Shown here piece after piece: positions 34,152 through 47,300 of a DNA stretch of 64,000 nucleotides; position 1 is the stretch's first letter, and each line of letters begins with the position of its first letter. A program made the position numbers and the translations under genes. The DNA is taken from assembly GCF_023065955.2 (NCBI RefSeq), contig NW_026622897.1, positions 3,043,001-3,107,000 of the forward strand, given 5' to 3'. Below the pieces are notes generated by a model that was not told the DNA's origin, did no database searches, and saw nothing but the letters and a program-made list of their open reading frames with translations. This DNA is from Ursus arctos (lineage: Eukaryota > Chordata > Mammalia > Carnivora > Ursidae).

Positions 34152-36558
34152 TCATTCAGGTTGTTTTAAGCCAGTGTTCTGTTTTCTCTCACATGTTCCT
34201 TATTATAAAGTATGCTCTGAGTACAGAATATCAGCAACTTGATTCAGGTCTTCATAAAGCAAACAAGAATTGAGTTTTACATTAATTTTTAGTGCTGTGC
34301 ATTTTGCCATAATCAGAAAGTCCATAGATAATTTTTACATAAACTTTGTAGTTTACAACAGTTTTGTATTTACAGAAAAATTGCTAAGACAGTATCATTT
34401 CCCCTATAAGTCACATCTTACATTGGCATATTATATTTGTTAAAATTAACAAACCAGTTGGATGCATTATTATTAACTGAAGGCCATAGTTTTTCTGATT
34501 TCTTTTGTTTTTACCTAATGTCATTTTTCTGTTCCAAGATTACATTTTGTTATATCATCTTAAGCTCCTCTTGACTGCCAGTTTCCCAGACTGGCTGTGT
34601 TTGTAATAATCTGGACAGTTCTGGGGAGGACTGAGTAAGTACTTGTAAAATGTCTTCACCTGGTACTCGTCTGATATATTTCTCATGCTTTGACTGAGGT
34701 TATGGGCTTGGGGGAGGAGGACAACAGAAATAAAGTACTGTTTTCATCACATATATCAAGGTTACATTCTAACATGACTTACAACTGTTAATGTTGACCT
34801 TGTCCACCCAGTTGAGGATGAACCAGTGTCTCAGGTTTCTCAGTCCCACCCCCCCAACACACACATGTACTCTTTGTGGGAAGGTCTGTTTGCACAGCCC
34901 ACACTGAAGGAGTGGAGAGTTATGCCCCACCTCCTAGAGAGTAGAGTATGTACATAAGTAATTCGGAATTTTTCTTCATGGAAGATTTGATTCTTCTCCC
35001 TCATTTGATTTATTTATGCAGGCATTTATTTCTATCAGTATGTACTTAGGGACATTTATTTTTTACTTCAGATTATGATCCAATGATACATTATTTATTT
35101 TGTTGCTCCAAGATTTCAGGTTAGACCATTGGGTGATTTCAGTTGACTGCTGTGTACCTTTGATATGCTTATCGTTGCTTTTTTCTTTTTTAGCATTTGT
35201 CTACTCTCTGGCGTGCTCCAAAACCATTGTTCATATTTTCTCCCCCAGCCTTAAAATGAGCTATTTTTTCTACAGAACCTTAGTTCTTTTACTGAGCATG
35301 CTGTTAGAAACCAGTATCTAGGTACTAGGTGTGTGCATTGCTACTGGAGTGTTATTGCTTCTAGGATCTCTCAATGGCAAAGCTAGATTTTATATGTGTA
35401 TATATTAACCTATATATTTATCCATATCTATAAATATTTTTATATGTAAACATTTGTATCTAGAGTAAACTAAATATGAGTTCATACAGTGTCTTCCACT
35501 CTAATCTACTACCCCATGGATCATGGGAGTCTCCTCCTCTTGCTTTTCTGTAACCTCCCAATCCAACAGTGAGAAATCTGGCTCCCACCTTCTGCCAATC
35601 ATTTACTTAGTTGTTCATTTCCAGTATACATGTACAACAGTATCCGTATTTTAAACCTGTACCCCCCTGGGAAATAGCTTTATCAAACTAGAGTACAGCC
35701 CTTTGGACAGTTTATTTTGCCTTTAGTTGGATAGATTCCAGCCATTTCCAAAAACCCTTAGGTCATCATCTTTTAATTCTACCCCTCTTCAGTGAAGTTC
35801 TTTCATATATTTGTAATATAGTGACATTTTCTTGTAGAGTCTGCATTCTATCCTAACATCCCAAACTCCCAAGTAATTTTTGTAAAATCATACATGATGT
35901 AACCTTTAAACTGGCTTTTTTCACTTAGCAGTATGCATTTAAATTTCTTCCGTGTTTTTCCATAACTAAATATCTTCTATTGTACAGATGTTCCAAAGTG
36001 TTTTTATCCATTCACTTATTGAGCACAAATTGCTTGCTTCCAGTTTGGGGCAATTATGAATAAAGCTTCTATAATCATTTATTTGCAGGTTTTTGTGTAG
36101 ACATAAATTTTAAAATTAGTTGAGGAAATGCCAAGGAACACAATTGCTGGATCCTATGGTAAAACTATATTTAGCTTTTTAAGAAACCACCAATCTGTTT
36201 TCAAAGTGGTTATATTGCTTTACATTTCAACTAGCAATGAATGGGTATCTCACTATTATTTTAATTTGCAGTTGCCTGATGATAAATAATGTTGAGCATC
36301 TGTTGCATGCTTATTTGATATCTCTAGGTCTTTTTCGGTGAGATGTCTGTTTAGATTTTTTGCCCATTTTTAATTTGGCCTTTGTTTTCTTATTCTTGAG
36401 CATTAAGTGTTATTTGTATACTCTGGATACAAATCCTTTTTCAGATATGTGCTTTGCCGATATTTTCTTTGCAGGTATGACTGATCTTTTCACTTTCCTA
36501 ACAGTGTCTTCCACTGAAGTTTTTAATTGTAATAAATCCAAAATATCAGTTTCCTTTC

Positions 36559-36670
36559 CTTTTTTTAAAAAGATTTTATTTTTAACTAATCTCTACGCCC
36601 ATTGTGGGGCTCGAACTCACAACCCTGACATCAGGAGTTGCATGTTCTGACTGAGCCAGCCAGGCACACC
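36559..36670 (-). mobile_element. Short tRNA-type Can-SINE nested in L1
   Basis: AAAAAGATTTTATTTTTAACT, ATCTCTACGCCCATTGTGG, GGCTCGAACTCACAACCC and TGACTGAGCCAGCCAGGCAC represent the compact tRNA-like SINEC form without the long CT region. The 20-bp duplication CAAAATATCAGTTTYCTTTC at 36,539-36,558 and 36,671-36,690 has one difference, and L1 text resumes exactly after it. Confidence 0.93.
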
Positions 36671-37333
36671 CAAAATATCAGTTTTCTTTCATGGATTATG
36701 CTTTGGGTTTTGTATGTAAAAACTGATTACCAACACAAAACTACATAGACTTCGCCCTGTATTTTCTTCTAGAAGTTTTATAGCTTTGCATTTTGATCTA
36801 GGTCTATTTTTAGGTCGATAGTCCATTTTGAGTAATTTTTATGAAAGGTATAAGATCGGTATTTAGGTACGTTTTTGTTTTTGTATATGGAGTCTAATTG
36901 TTTCTGTTCCACTTATTGAAAAGACTGCCCTTTCTTCACTGAATAATCTTTACTCCTTTATCAAATATCATAAAACTATATTGTGTGCACCTATTTTGGG
37001 GTTCTCTGTTCTTTTCCAAAAGTACAATTCTATACTCTCTTGATTATCATGGATTGATAATAATTCTTAAAAGCAGATAGGTGAATCATCCAACTTTGTG
37101 CTTTAGTATTGTATTAGCTATCCTCGGACTTTGCCTTCTTATATAAATTTAGAATCAACATTTTGATATCTAAAAAATTGCTTGGCAGGATTTTCATAGG
37201 AATTGAATTGAAATTATATATCAAGTTAAGAATTGACATTTAAAAAATATTAAGTCTTCTAACCTATGAACATAGACTGTCTCTCCATTGTTTTTGGTCT
37301 TTAATTTCTTTCATCAGAGTTCTGTAGTTCCTC

Positions 37334-37337
<4 letters not shown>

Positions 37338-37389
<52 letters not shown>

Positions 37390-37402
37390 CATATATATAT
37401 AT
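37338..37402. repeat. (TC)n(TA)n compound microsatellite
   Basis: About 36 bp of TC repeats pass directly into about 28 bp of TA repeats, inside the ancient L1. Confidence 0.95.
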
Positions 37403-37694
37403 CCATGTGTATGTATCCTATACATATTTTCTTTGATTTACACCTATATATATTATTTTTAACCTATTTAACTTTTTTCATTTAAAATACTAATTGTTTA
37501 TTACTAATATATAGGAAAGTACTCTTGTATATTAACCTTGGATGTCCTGCAACTTTGTTAGAGTCACTTATAAGTTACAAGACTTGTCAATTATTTGGGA
37601 TTTTCTACATAGACAATCATGTCATCTGTAACTAAAGGCAGTGTTATTTCTTCTCTTAGAATGTGTATACATCTTACTTCCCTTTTTTGTGTGA

Positions 37695-38232
37695 TTTTTT
37701 CCAGCTTTATTGAGGTATGATTGATGGATTAACATTTTATATAGTTAAGGTATACAACATGATGTTTTGATACAAGTATCAGTAACAATAACAAATAACA
37801 CATCTCCCACCCCATACAGTTACCATCTGTGTGGTGGGGAGGGATGGGGGCAGGAGTTAAGAACAGTTGAGATCTACTCTCTTAGCAAATTTCAAGTTCT
37901 CTTAGCAAATTTCAAATTCACAATATGTTATAAACTTTAATCACCATACTGTGTATTAGATCTCCAGAACTTATATCATCTTATGTCTGCAAGTTTGTAT
38001 CTTTTGATCAGTATTATCCCTTTTTCTCCCACCCCTCAGCCTTTAGTAACCACCATTCTACCCTCTGTTAATATGGGTTTAACTTTATTTTTTTTAAGGT
38101 TCTGCCTATAAGTGACATCATGCAGTGTGTCCTTGTGTTTGGCTTATTTCCCTTTGCATAATGCAACCAGGGTCATCTATGTTATCACAAATGACAGAAT
38201 TTTTTTAAGGCTGAATAATATTCCATAAAATA
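37695..38232 (-). mobile_element. Second old L1 3' end abutting or nested in the L1
   Basis: CAGCTTTATTGAGGTATGATTG, TTAAGGTATACAACATGATG, CTCCAGAACTTATATCATC and TTGGCTTATTTCCCTTTGC are the reverse complement of a different L1M 3' end. A 20-bp tandem duplication of TCTCTTAGCAAATTTCAA occurs at 37,878-37,914. Confidence 0.85.
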
Positions 38233-38349
38233 GACGCTTACTAAATTCTTATTCTTACTAAAAATGCTCATGGTATGAATGTGTGAACACCTTGTGCTTT
38301 CAGATATTCAATAACATTTGTTGAAGAGACCAGAGAACACAGGAGGTTT

Positions 38350-38394
38350 GGGTTTTGGTTTTTAATTTTCTAATTTTTTATTTTTATTTTTTTT
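38350..38394. repeat. 45-bp T-rich insertion flanked by a 15-bp direct repeat
   Basis: GAACACAGGAGGTTT is perfect at 38,335-38,349 and 38,395-38,409. The insert is almost entirely T with scattered A, G and C, like a bare poly(A) tail inserted in the minus orientation. Confidence 0.7.
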
Positions 38395-38409
38395 GAACAC
38401 AGGAGGTTT

Positions 38410-40989
38410 TTAGTTTAAAATTTAGGTCATTTCCACTTCTAATACATACATAATGCTATATTCCAAAATATGTTTTATTAACATAAAATTTGGGTTTCAT
38501 TCATTTTTCCTGATATGTAAAATTACAAGTTTATATACGTACATGAGTGACATGTTTGTAATCACTTTGACTACTTTAAAGCTTAGTAAACCTTCCCATA
38601 TTAAGGGTTTCATGAATACTAATCCCATTTTCAAGCTTTTCAACTGTTTGATTTTTTTTTTATATTTAACTTGTAAATCCAGGTGAAATATCCATTTGGG
38701 TGAGGTGGAGAGATACAACATTCATTGGTTTTTAAATTTGTCTAGTAATATACTTTATTCTTATTATCCCCAATATAAAACTCTGTGTTTGAATATTTGA
38801 TATTTTTATTCATTCTGAGAAAGAAAAGTAATAGCTATTTAAGTCAGGAAGATTTCAGGTTACTGCTGGAAAGTATTTCTGTCATCTTTTTTCCATTCGT
38901 TTTAAAAAGAAAACCATAAATCATCTTGGCAGCCAATCATTGGTTCTGTCATCAAAAAGAAGTCCATAGAGGGTTGTCTCCTGTTGTTTCAGTTAACCAT
39001 TAAGTACCACTTTATAAATTTTGATCCCAAACTAATAAGATTTTGTGAACAATTATAAATGTGGGTCCTGGAATACCTAAAGGAAAAAAAAATTTCTTTA
39101 TCTTTAAGCTATTAAAAGTTATTCAAGGTCCTACACTTGTTAAGGGAGTGGAGTAGTAAAATGAATTATATTTTTACATTGAGGTGAGGATGGAGTAGAA
39201 GTGTGCTTCCTAGGATGTGGAAAAGGTGAAAAAAAAGTATGAAAAATATAAAGGTAAAGGGCGCATCCAAATCCCCTGTTCCACCTACGTTTGAGGTCTG
39301 TAAATGGACTTTATGATTTGGGGATATCTCTTCCCCTTAAGAATTTTACTATGTAGGTTAATGTAAAAGAGATGATTTCCATGAAGATTAAAGGTATATG
39401 TTGAATGTAAAGGTATATATTTAAATGAATTTTTGTTCTTATTACATTTTGTCTCTAAATTATGGGGTAAAGTATTTGAAGAATTGGTTCTACAAAGAAG
39501 TAAAGCTGTTGGCAACTTTGTGCCTATGCAAGGATCTTATTATATATTTTAGAAATGTAAATTATTGCATATCCATTAAGCCTTTTCTGAGGGGATATTC
39601 TTGAGTATGTGCAACTAAGACGTGAATAACTACAAGATTATGCTTTATTTTTGGCCATTGTCATCTGAAAGGCTAATCAGTTTCATTTTTAACTAAAGCA
39701 CCCACACTCCCCTAACTGAAGGTATCATTTGAGATATATAATACAGAGCGATAGGTCTGACTTGATAAGCTCAAAGAACATGGATCTCAAAGGGGTAATT
39801 CTTCCTCTTTCTTGAGAGGGGCATTTTATCTTTCTGTTAATTAAAGTGATTTTGAGATGATAAAAGAAATCTGTAACAGATCTTAAAATGGATGACACTA
39901 AGGCTAAATGTACAAATGGATCTGATATTCTAAGATTGCAAAAATAGTATCAGGCCCAAAGAAGTGTTAAATGTATTTTAAGCCACGGCCAAAGTTTGGA
40001 AGAGGGTCTCTAGTTGCACTCATGTGAGAGGTACAGTGAAATTAGCATAGTTGTGGTGATCTTTGCTGGAGCTCTCCCTGATGTCAGAGAATGATTACAC
40101 CTAACCATACACATGCATGACCACGAGTTTGATCGTTTAATCTCAAAGCTCCTCTAACGTTTGCAGAGCCCGTGGCACTAGTACCAGTGGAGTCCATATA
40201 CCATATGTCACAGTATTTAAAATTCATAAATCAGTTCTTTAAATTGCTAAAATGTCTTTTAAAAATCATTAGATAAAATGTGTTCTAATCTCCTATCCTG
40301 ACAAACATAACTTTGTAATGATCTGCAACACATTGATAGAGGGAGATCCGCTATACCAGCCCCTGGGCCCTGGCTCTGCTCCCCCCCCCCCCCAACTTCT
40401 TTCCCCACCACCTTGCAGGAGACTTTAACTACACATGTGCACACTGCTAGATTCATTGGTTTCATGTTCCCCTAAAGAGTCACCCATTGGCCCCTTTCCC
40501 TGCAAGCTTAGGATTGAGTACAGTGGCTCTCAGTCTACTGTCAGGAGAATAAGCTAGGAAGTGTCCCAAACAGGTTCTAGAAGGAGCTCAGGGCTGTTCA
40601 AACAGGGAATTCCATGCCTCCAGGCACCCAGAATATTGTGCCAAGGGGAGAGACAGCCTGCTTCCACCTCTCGGTCCCATAAACCGCCAGCCCATGGGAT
40701 GGGAAAATCAAGATCATGACCAGAAAAAGCTGCTCACTGCAGGCACCTCTCCTGTGTAGATCTGTGTGGGAAGTCCTGCTTTCCATAATCAGTCAGGCAG
40801 GCCTTTTGAATAAATACTTAAAAACTGTACAACATCATTTTTACTGAGTTTGAACGGAATCTGGGAATGTCAAAATAATATTTCAATTATATTTTCAATG
40901 TAAAATACATATGAATTTTATATGATGCCAGTGTCTTGTAGGTTTAGGAATATCAAAATGGAAAAAAAATTCCACTTTCAGTTTCATAT
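38410..40989. other. Unassigned AT-rich DNA
   Basis: No gene or clear repeat is seen over about 2.6 kb. A run of 13 C lies at 40,381-40,393. A weak hAT-like start (ACAGTGGCTCTCAGTC) is near 40,520. Confidence 0.4.
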
Positions 40990-41765
40990 AATTGTTATTT
41001 CTGTTTCTTTGGCTGTGTGCCAAGCACCGTGCCAACCACTGTGTATATAAAATTGAACAAGTAGGTACAACCTCAACCATTGTGGAGGGAGTAGATTATT
41101 AATGTGTAATAAGCATTCTGATGGATTGTAGGCCTCAAGAGGCAATCGATGGGGGTGGGAGAGCTCAAAAAAATCTTCCCGGAGAAAGTGATTTTAAGTT
41201 GGGACATGTAGGATAAATAGGGATTAGCCGGACAAGTGGAACAACCTCTGAAAAATCATGAAGTTTAGAGGAAAAAAGACAAATTCCAAGAACTAAAAGA
41301 AATCCGTGGATCTGTGTAATATGAGTAAGGAGAGGATTGGAAGAGGACGTTCGGGCCATATCATAACAGATGCCAGTGAGGACTTGAGCCTGCAGGGAAT
41401 AACACCCTGGTAAGAGGTCTGAGGCCAGGGAGCTCAAGATCAGGTTCGTTCACTTGTTTGTTCACTCTGAGAGCTCACATTAGCTTTGATCCCGGAAAAT
41501 GGATACACTTTGAGCAAGACTGAAGGTGGGTGTCCAAGTGAGAGAGTGAGTTGGACCGGAGCGGTGTTTATGAGGATGGGAGAGGTAGGCAGAGATGCAA
41601 GGGTATTTGGGAGGTGTAACTGACAATAATTGTTGATTCAGTGAATATGAGGAACGAGAGAAAGAAGGAATCCAAGACGGCAGGTTAAACCAGGCATCTG
41701 CTGGGTGCCATTCACTGGGGCTAGGAGGTAAGAGGAATGAACAGTAGTTGTGTGTGAGGAGCTGT
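40990..41765 (-). repeat. L2 long fragment
   Basis: GTGTGCCAAGCACCGTGCCAACCACTG marks the L2 3' end in reverse. The text then follows L2 inwards, to CAAGACGGCAGG and GGTGCCATTCACTGGGG, part of its RT C-terminal coding region. Confidence 0.65.
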
Positions 41766-41827
41766 CTGGTCCCTCACGTTCGTAGGACACAGTACAAAAG
41801 CACAAATGAGTCCTCCATACATGTGCC

Positions 41828-41829
<2 letters not shown>

Positions 41830-41868
<39 letters not shown>
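41830..41868. repeat. (AT)n microsatellite
   Basis: A perfect AT dinucleotide run of 39 bp, probably variable in length between individuals. Confidence 0.97.
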
Positions 41869-41870
<2 letters not shown>

Positions 41871-41936
41871 AAATTTCTTAAAATTTGTCTTTAAACAGAT
41901 AGAATGAAAGTGACAGAATATGCCTCATACAGTGTA

Positions 41937-42010
41937 TTGATTATTGAGCCCTGATCTGAGCCAGGCATTGTGCTGTTTGTGTGGCTACAAAGATGCATTA
42001 GAAGCAAAGG
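41937..42010 (-). repeat. L2 3' end scrap
   Basis: TTGATTATTGAGCCCTGATCTGAGCCAGGCATTGTGCTG is the reverse of the L2 3' terminus. Confidence 0.55.
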
Positions 42011-43559
42011 GAGGAGAAACGTTTGCACACATTATTAGAGTCACACATACTACTATTTCAGACAATTCTGAGGCTTATATTTTTCCATTCCCATTTTATT
42101 TCTCTACCTATACCCATAACCTTATACATATATTTTTAGTAATTAGTGGGCTTGCAGAAAGAGTAAAGTGTCAATCAGTATTTGGTATTTGCAAACCTTT
42201 ATAACAACAAATTACACTGAGTGGAAAGAAAAATTTTAACTTTTTGTTATCATAACAAGTTTTCCTATTCCATTTTTATATGGTTACCTTAAAAAATATA
42301 CTTCAGTAATTTCCCCATAGACATACATACCCCAGTGATCATTGGCAATTATCTCCCCAATCATTACATTGAGGGTTGCAATTTTTATTTCTAAGCCTGT
42401 TCTATGTGTTAATTAATAATTGTGCCATTAATGTGGGGGAAAAGAGTTACAAGAAATGACAACTTAAGAAGTCTTATGGTCTCATCAAAAGACAATTATA
42501 TTCAGTTTTATTTATTTATTACACACAAAACTTTTTGTCATAGTATTTGCTATTAAAACTATATAACTCCCTCTATTCTCTTCATACTGAAATTACATAC
42601 AACTAAGAAGGTGCTTTTTTTCTTGATCACTAGAATATCACTTCAGCCCTTTAATTGGACAGCTCAGAGAACTTGACTGATACACGTTAGCTCTCAGTAT
42701 TGATTAATCCTTTCTGCCTCTCCCTGTCTTCAGAGCCAGAAATAATAATCTGCCCAAATTCTAAGTCCCAGAACAGAAAACATAATTGGCCCAGCTCAAG
42801 CAAACTATACAGTCCTGATTAAATCAACTGGAGCTAAGGATATAGGTTTACGTAGTAATAATATAAATAAATGGTGTGGGGGAGGGGTTGGAGGAGGGAC
42901 AGACTAACAGAGACAGAGAGACTTCCCTGTTAAGGCAGTACTTTTAGCAAAAGAAGTAATTATGACAAGGGAGTGTATAATCAGTGAGACCAGAACAATT
43001 AATCACCTGCAATCCTGTTCTCTGATACCCTGTCTTTAGGAACTGGGTTTCTCCTCCTTTGTAGCCAAATGGGACCAGAATGCAATAAACTTTTGACATT
43101 TCTGCATTTTAAGTTAATGAATATTTAATTGGTATTTATTGAGCATCTGTTTTGTATCTAGTACTGTGGAATCGAAATATTTAGTGGGAAGGGTTGTCAT
43201 TTTGCAAATATTTTAAACTAAATTTAATGTCTCAGACAAAACTATAAAAAGTCCTTACAATTTTGCTGACCCCTCCCCCAAAACTAGTAAAATGTTTCAA
43301 CAAAGCATTATAAATAATAAGAACAGCTTAATCACAGTTGATTGTTAAACATGAATTAACCTCTTCCTTCAGAGAACTGTTTGTCATCCTCCCCTGTTAG
43401 AGGAGGAACTAGGCACAGAGTTTATAGAAAGGACTCCTAACTAGAGAGTAATGGAGAAGAGATTTGAACTCAGTCAAGTTTTCCTCAGAGCTTGCTCTGT
43501 AAAACGCACTTCATGTAACTATTAAATTTAAAATGAATCACCCTGTTGTGGAGACAATT
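42011..43559. other. Unassigned AT-rich DNA
   Basis: No gene is seen. A short L2-like end (GGTATTTATTGAGCATCTG) lies near 43,130-43,170. Confidence 0.45.
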
Positions 43560-44760
43560 AGTCAATCGTACAATGAAAACACTTCAAAATGTTTTATCAA
43601 TATAAAGGCAAAATAAATCTCAAGTAAATTGGAAAGTTAAATTTTGTGAAAATACATAGGCAAATCAAGCCCTAAATATATAATGGAGATATAGAACTAT
43701 GTAGTGGTAGTCACCAAACCTGTGAAGAAGGGAACGGTTTCTAAATTTAGAAGCAAAGGAAACTAGAAAGAATGAGAGGAACATATCTCACCATCATAAA
43801 AAACAAAAATCTTCTCCAGTAGATGACAAAAAGGATGTTTATATGAACAAAAACAAATTAGGAATATTTTTGCAATAAATGCAAAAATCAAAAGTTACCG
43901 TTAACACATAATTTTCATAGGTTCAATCCATTGATGTAAATGATTAGTACTTTTATCTATTGCAGACGGAACAGAGAGAGCACCCAAATTTTAAGAGAAA
44001 TGCTCAAACTCTAGTGTGTAGAGGGCAACAAGAATAAATTCAGATTTTAAGGATAAATACAACAGATTGAAAACTGTAGAAAAGTATGCATTCCCTTTGG
44101 TAATACCAGCATTATGAAATTTAAATATTAATGCATTGTTTTCACCATTTATATTAGGAGATATTTTTAAGACACCCAGTACTGCTAAAAGGGTAATTAA
44201 GAAGATACTCTCATGTATTGCAGAAATATAAATTTAATATCAGATATTATCAGTAGCCATATGATAGTCACAAACTATCATACAGAAATTCCCATTTGTG
44301 AGAATAGTCCCTAAGAAGGCATTAGGAATAGAAACAGTACATATATCACGAAAAGCTGAAAAGAATGTAGATATCCAATCTGGATGTATCCAATTGGAAT
44401 GTTAAGAAATCTAGATTGTACCAATTCGGAGGAATATTAGATATATCATTTTTTATATATAATAATACAGAGGCTATGCAGATATAATGCTAAATACAGA
44501 GTACAGGACATAGTATTGCACATTTAGTATAAAAATACTTGTGTTCTTATTTATAATATGTCAATAATTACAATTAAGATATAGATGTAAATGTGGGTGT
44601 AGTGTGTGCTTGTGTGTATGTGTGTGTGTGTACAGGGAGAGAGAGAACCTAAGATGAACTTGATCAAAAGATCAACTAATTTGTGTGAGTGACTGTTTTT
44701 GAGTTTCCAGGACACCATTAATTATGGACTACTTTTAGAGTGAGAGGGAAAAAAAGTTAA
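43560..44760 (+). mobile_element. Ancient L1 (L1ME/HAL1-like) 3' portion, sense
   Basis: TTTTAAGAGAAATGCTCAAAC, GATACTCTCATGTATTGCAG, GGAATGTTAAGAAATCTAGATT, GAGGCTATGCAGATATAATGC and ATTGCACATTTAGTATAAAAA follow the sequence order of old L1ME/HAL1-type 3' ends. A TG-rich run sits at 44,594-44,634. Strongly decayed. Confidence 0.55.
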
Positions 44761-46292
44761 TAGAACAACAGAAATAACATATGAATAAGGTAATATAATG
44801 AATTATCAAAAATCTTTCTAATGAAAAAAATAAACACTGCTATTTTCTCTTCTGCTTTATTACTTGTTTGTGAAATACTTCTGCAGACCACAGGTTTTGG
44901 GAAAGTGCCTGCATACAGCTACAACTATTTTTAATCATTTGGAAGTGTACTCGTCAGACAATCCAGAGAGAGACCTCATTTTTAGTTTGCTTTTGTGAAC
45001 TGCAGCCTTAAACTGAGACACACTCTGCAGGTTACAATTCAGAGATTTAAAAAAAAAACAAAAAAAACAAAAAACAAAAACAAAACCTGAGGATACTCTC
45101 CTGAGCTGAGAATTAAGTCCTGGGAGACTATTAGGAAATAAAGTCATCCAACTGCTCATGAAATTCCACTCTGGCCTTGCATTCTTGGCCCCCCTGGCCA
45201 TTTCAGAGTTATCCTCATGGGGAGAGAAATGACCGTCATTAACTGCCCCATTACAGGACAGCCTGTTTTCTGGAGATCAGGAGCAATGTACAGGCTGTTG
45301 AAAACAATTACCTTCTGTAGAGTCAAGCGGGTAGCCAGTGAATTCTAGGGAGCCCACAGGATAATGGCATGTTTTTCTCATATACTTTTCAAGTGGACAA
45401 CTATATTCTAGTACATTGTTCTTCTATACTATGTTATACTGGAGGAATAATTCTGATAATATTATAGGGTCTACATAGTTTTTTTTTCCTCCTACCTTAG
45501 AATTTATGAAGTCAAAATGCTGTTCTACCAGAAGCTTCACAGTCCATGTGTTTTCTAGTTTTAAGTGATTTTACTAATTCAGTTTTGTCCAAGAAGCTAA
45601 GGTACATTTATTTTATAAGGCACAATTTAGTAGACTATTAGTATGTGTTCTGTATTCTGTGGGCAAGTAGAATTCAATTTAAAATAACATGTTTCTAGAA
45701 ACAGGAACAAGTTAAAAAATAAAATTTTAGCATGCAAAGGTCATTCTCTCCCTTTTAGAGTATTTTAGATAATTCTTATTTCATAAAGTCTTAAAATAGT
45801 TTTTTCTGTATTTTAAGGATTTCAGTGAATCTCCTTTTCTTTTCTCCTGCCCATTTCTAGTTAATCATATCTCCTCATTCCCATTAATTTTATTAAATCA
45901 CCTTAGTGATCAACAGTGTCATCCATTACCCCCATAACCGATTATCAGAGTCTTAGGCCACAGCCAGGACCAACTTACCCTATTCTGATCCAACTCCTGA
46001 AAGTCTGTTCTGCCATACAAATTCTCTGAAAGCTGAAAGAATATTTAATTGTTTTTTTCCTCATTTTTATTTGTTCTTTTATATTTTTTAGGTATAATTC
46101 TATTTAATAATTTAAGGTTCAAAAAAACATATATCACCAAAGTTGTTTTGTACCATATAAGGTACAATAAATACATCTTTTAGTGATGCTAAAATTTACT
46201 GTGTCAGCTTAATTCCATTAGCAGCCATTGTAAATGGCAGTGCGTCAGGTGATAAAATATATATTCAATATATATTCAGAAATACAGAAACA
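44761..46292. other. Unassigned DNA with an A-rich tract
   Basis: An A-rich (AAAAAC)n-like tract lies at 45,049-45,086. The 45,180-45,370 part is repeat-free and moderately GC-rich but has no splice-bounded coding frame that I could support. Confidence 0.4.
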
Positions 46293-46475
46293 GGGGCACC
46301 TGGGTTGGTTCAGCTTCTGACTCTTGGTTTGGCTCAGGTCATGATCTCGGGGTCGTGAGATGGAGCCCCACATCAGGCTCCACACTTAGTGCTTTAGATT
46401 CTGTATCTCCCTCTACCCCTCCCATTCATGCTCTCCCTTTCTCTCTCACAAAAAAATTAGATAAATCCTTAAAAA
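46293..46475 (+). mobile_element. Can-SINE (SINEC), sense
   Basis: GGGGCACCTGGGTTGGTTCAG, GCTCAGGTCATGATCTCGGG and CTCTCTCACAAAAAAATTAGATAAA identify the copy. The duplication is AAATACAGAAACA (46,280-46,292) against AAATACGTAAACA (46,476-46,488). Confidence 0.93.
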
Positions 46476-46719
46476 AATACGTAAACAAGGTTTTTGTTGT
46501 CATGTTGATATAAAGTCATCTCAAAAAAGGCACATAATCACTTTCACAAGTTTTAAGCATTTCATTCAGATGGGAAATTAATATTTGTTAAGCAAAAATT
46601 ATGCCAATTTAACTCTACTTCCTTGGCTTTAAAATATAATGAAAAACAGTCTTTGCCATTACTGTATGTTAAGGCCAAAATTATACACTGCTCCTATTTA
46701 ATGTATAGGACTGAGCTTT

Positions 46720-47300
46720 TAAACATCATCATTGACTGAGGTATAAAATGGAGAAGGAGGAAAGAGCGAGATTGAGAATATTGATTTCATTTCGGATTCA
46801 TCATGTTTGAGGTTCTTCTCAGCCAAGTGAAGATGGAAGATCAATAAATGGATGGATCTGGACCTCAGGAGCAGGTTCAGATGAGATTGATCAGCTACAC
46901 CAGGTACATCAGCTGGAAGATGGTGGTCAGATCTGGGATATGGATGAGGGTGCACAAAATTTACACAGATCTGAGAACGAATCTTTGTAGAGTAGCACAT
47001 CATAAAAGGATGACAGAAAACAATCAATAAAGAAAAAGACAGAGTGGTTTTTGAGGGGGAAGCAGCACCAGTGGTTAGACATCACAACAGCCAAAGGGAG
47101 GGAGACTTCGGAGGTGGGTTTCTCAAAGTATCGAATATCAGAGAGGTTAAAATAAAGTAAGAACTAAAAATTATCCATTGAATTTGGTATTAGGAGGTAA
47201 TTAACAGCATTATCCTAATAATTTAAGTGGATAGACAGAGGCAGAAATAGACTGCAAAGGATTAAGAAAGGAATGGGAGATAAAAAATTTAAAAAAATTT
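46720..47300 (-). repeat. L2 reverse-transcriptase region
   Basis: AATTATCCATTGAATTTGGTATTAGGAGGTAATT is the reverse complement of the L2 RT stretch which in the consensus encodes TKVTNDLL-like residues, and GCAGAAATAGACTGCAAAGG also fits. Upstream text is compatible but weaker. Confidence 0.55.

Larger units (their letters stand above)
34320..37690 (-). mobile_element. Ancient L1 (L1M group), 3.4 kb, antisense
   Basis: The plus strand reads the reverse complement of an L1M 3' UTR (TTTACAGAAAAATTGCTAAG, GGAGTGGAGAGTTATGCCCC, GTGTGCATTGCTACTGGAG) and continues into ORF2 (TGGATCCTATGGTAAAACTA, ATAAAGCTTCTATAATCAT, TTGTATACTCTGGATACAAATCC). It is interrupted by a SINE at 36,559-36,670 and a microsatellite at 37,338-37,402. 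All reading frames are destroyed. Confidence 0.88.
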
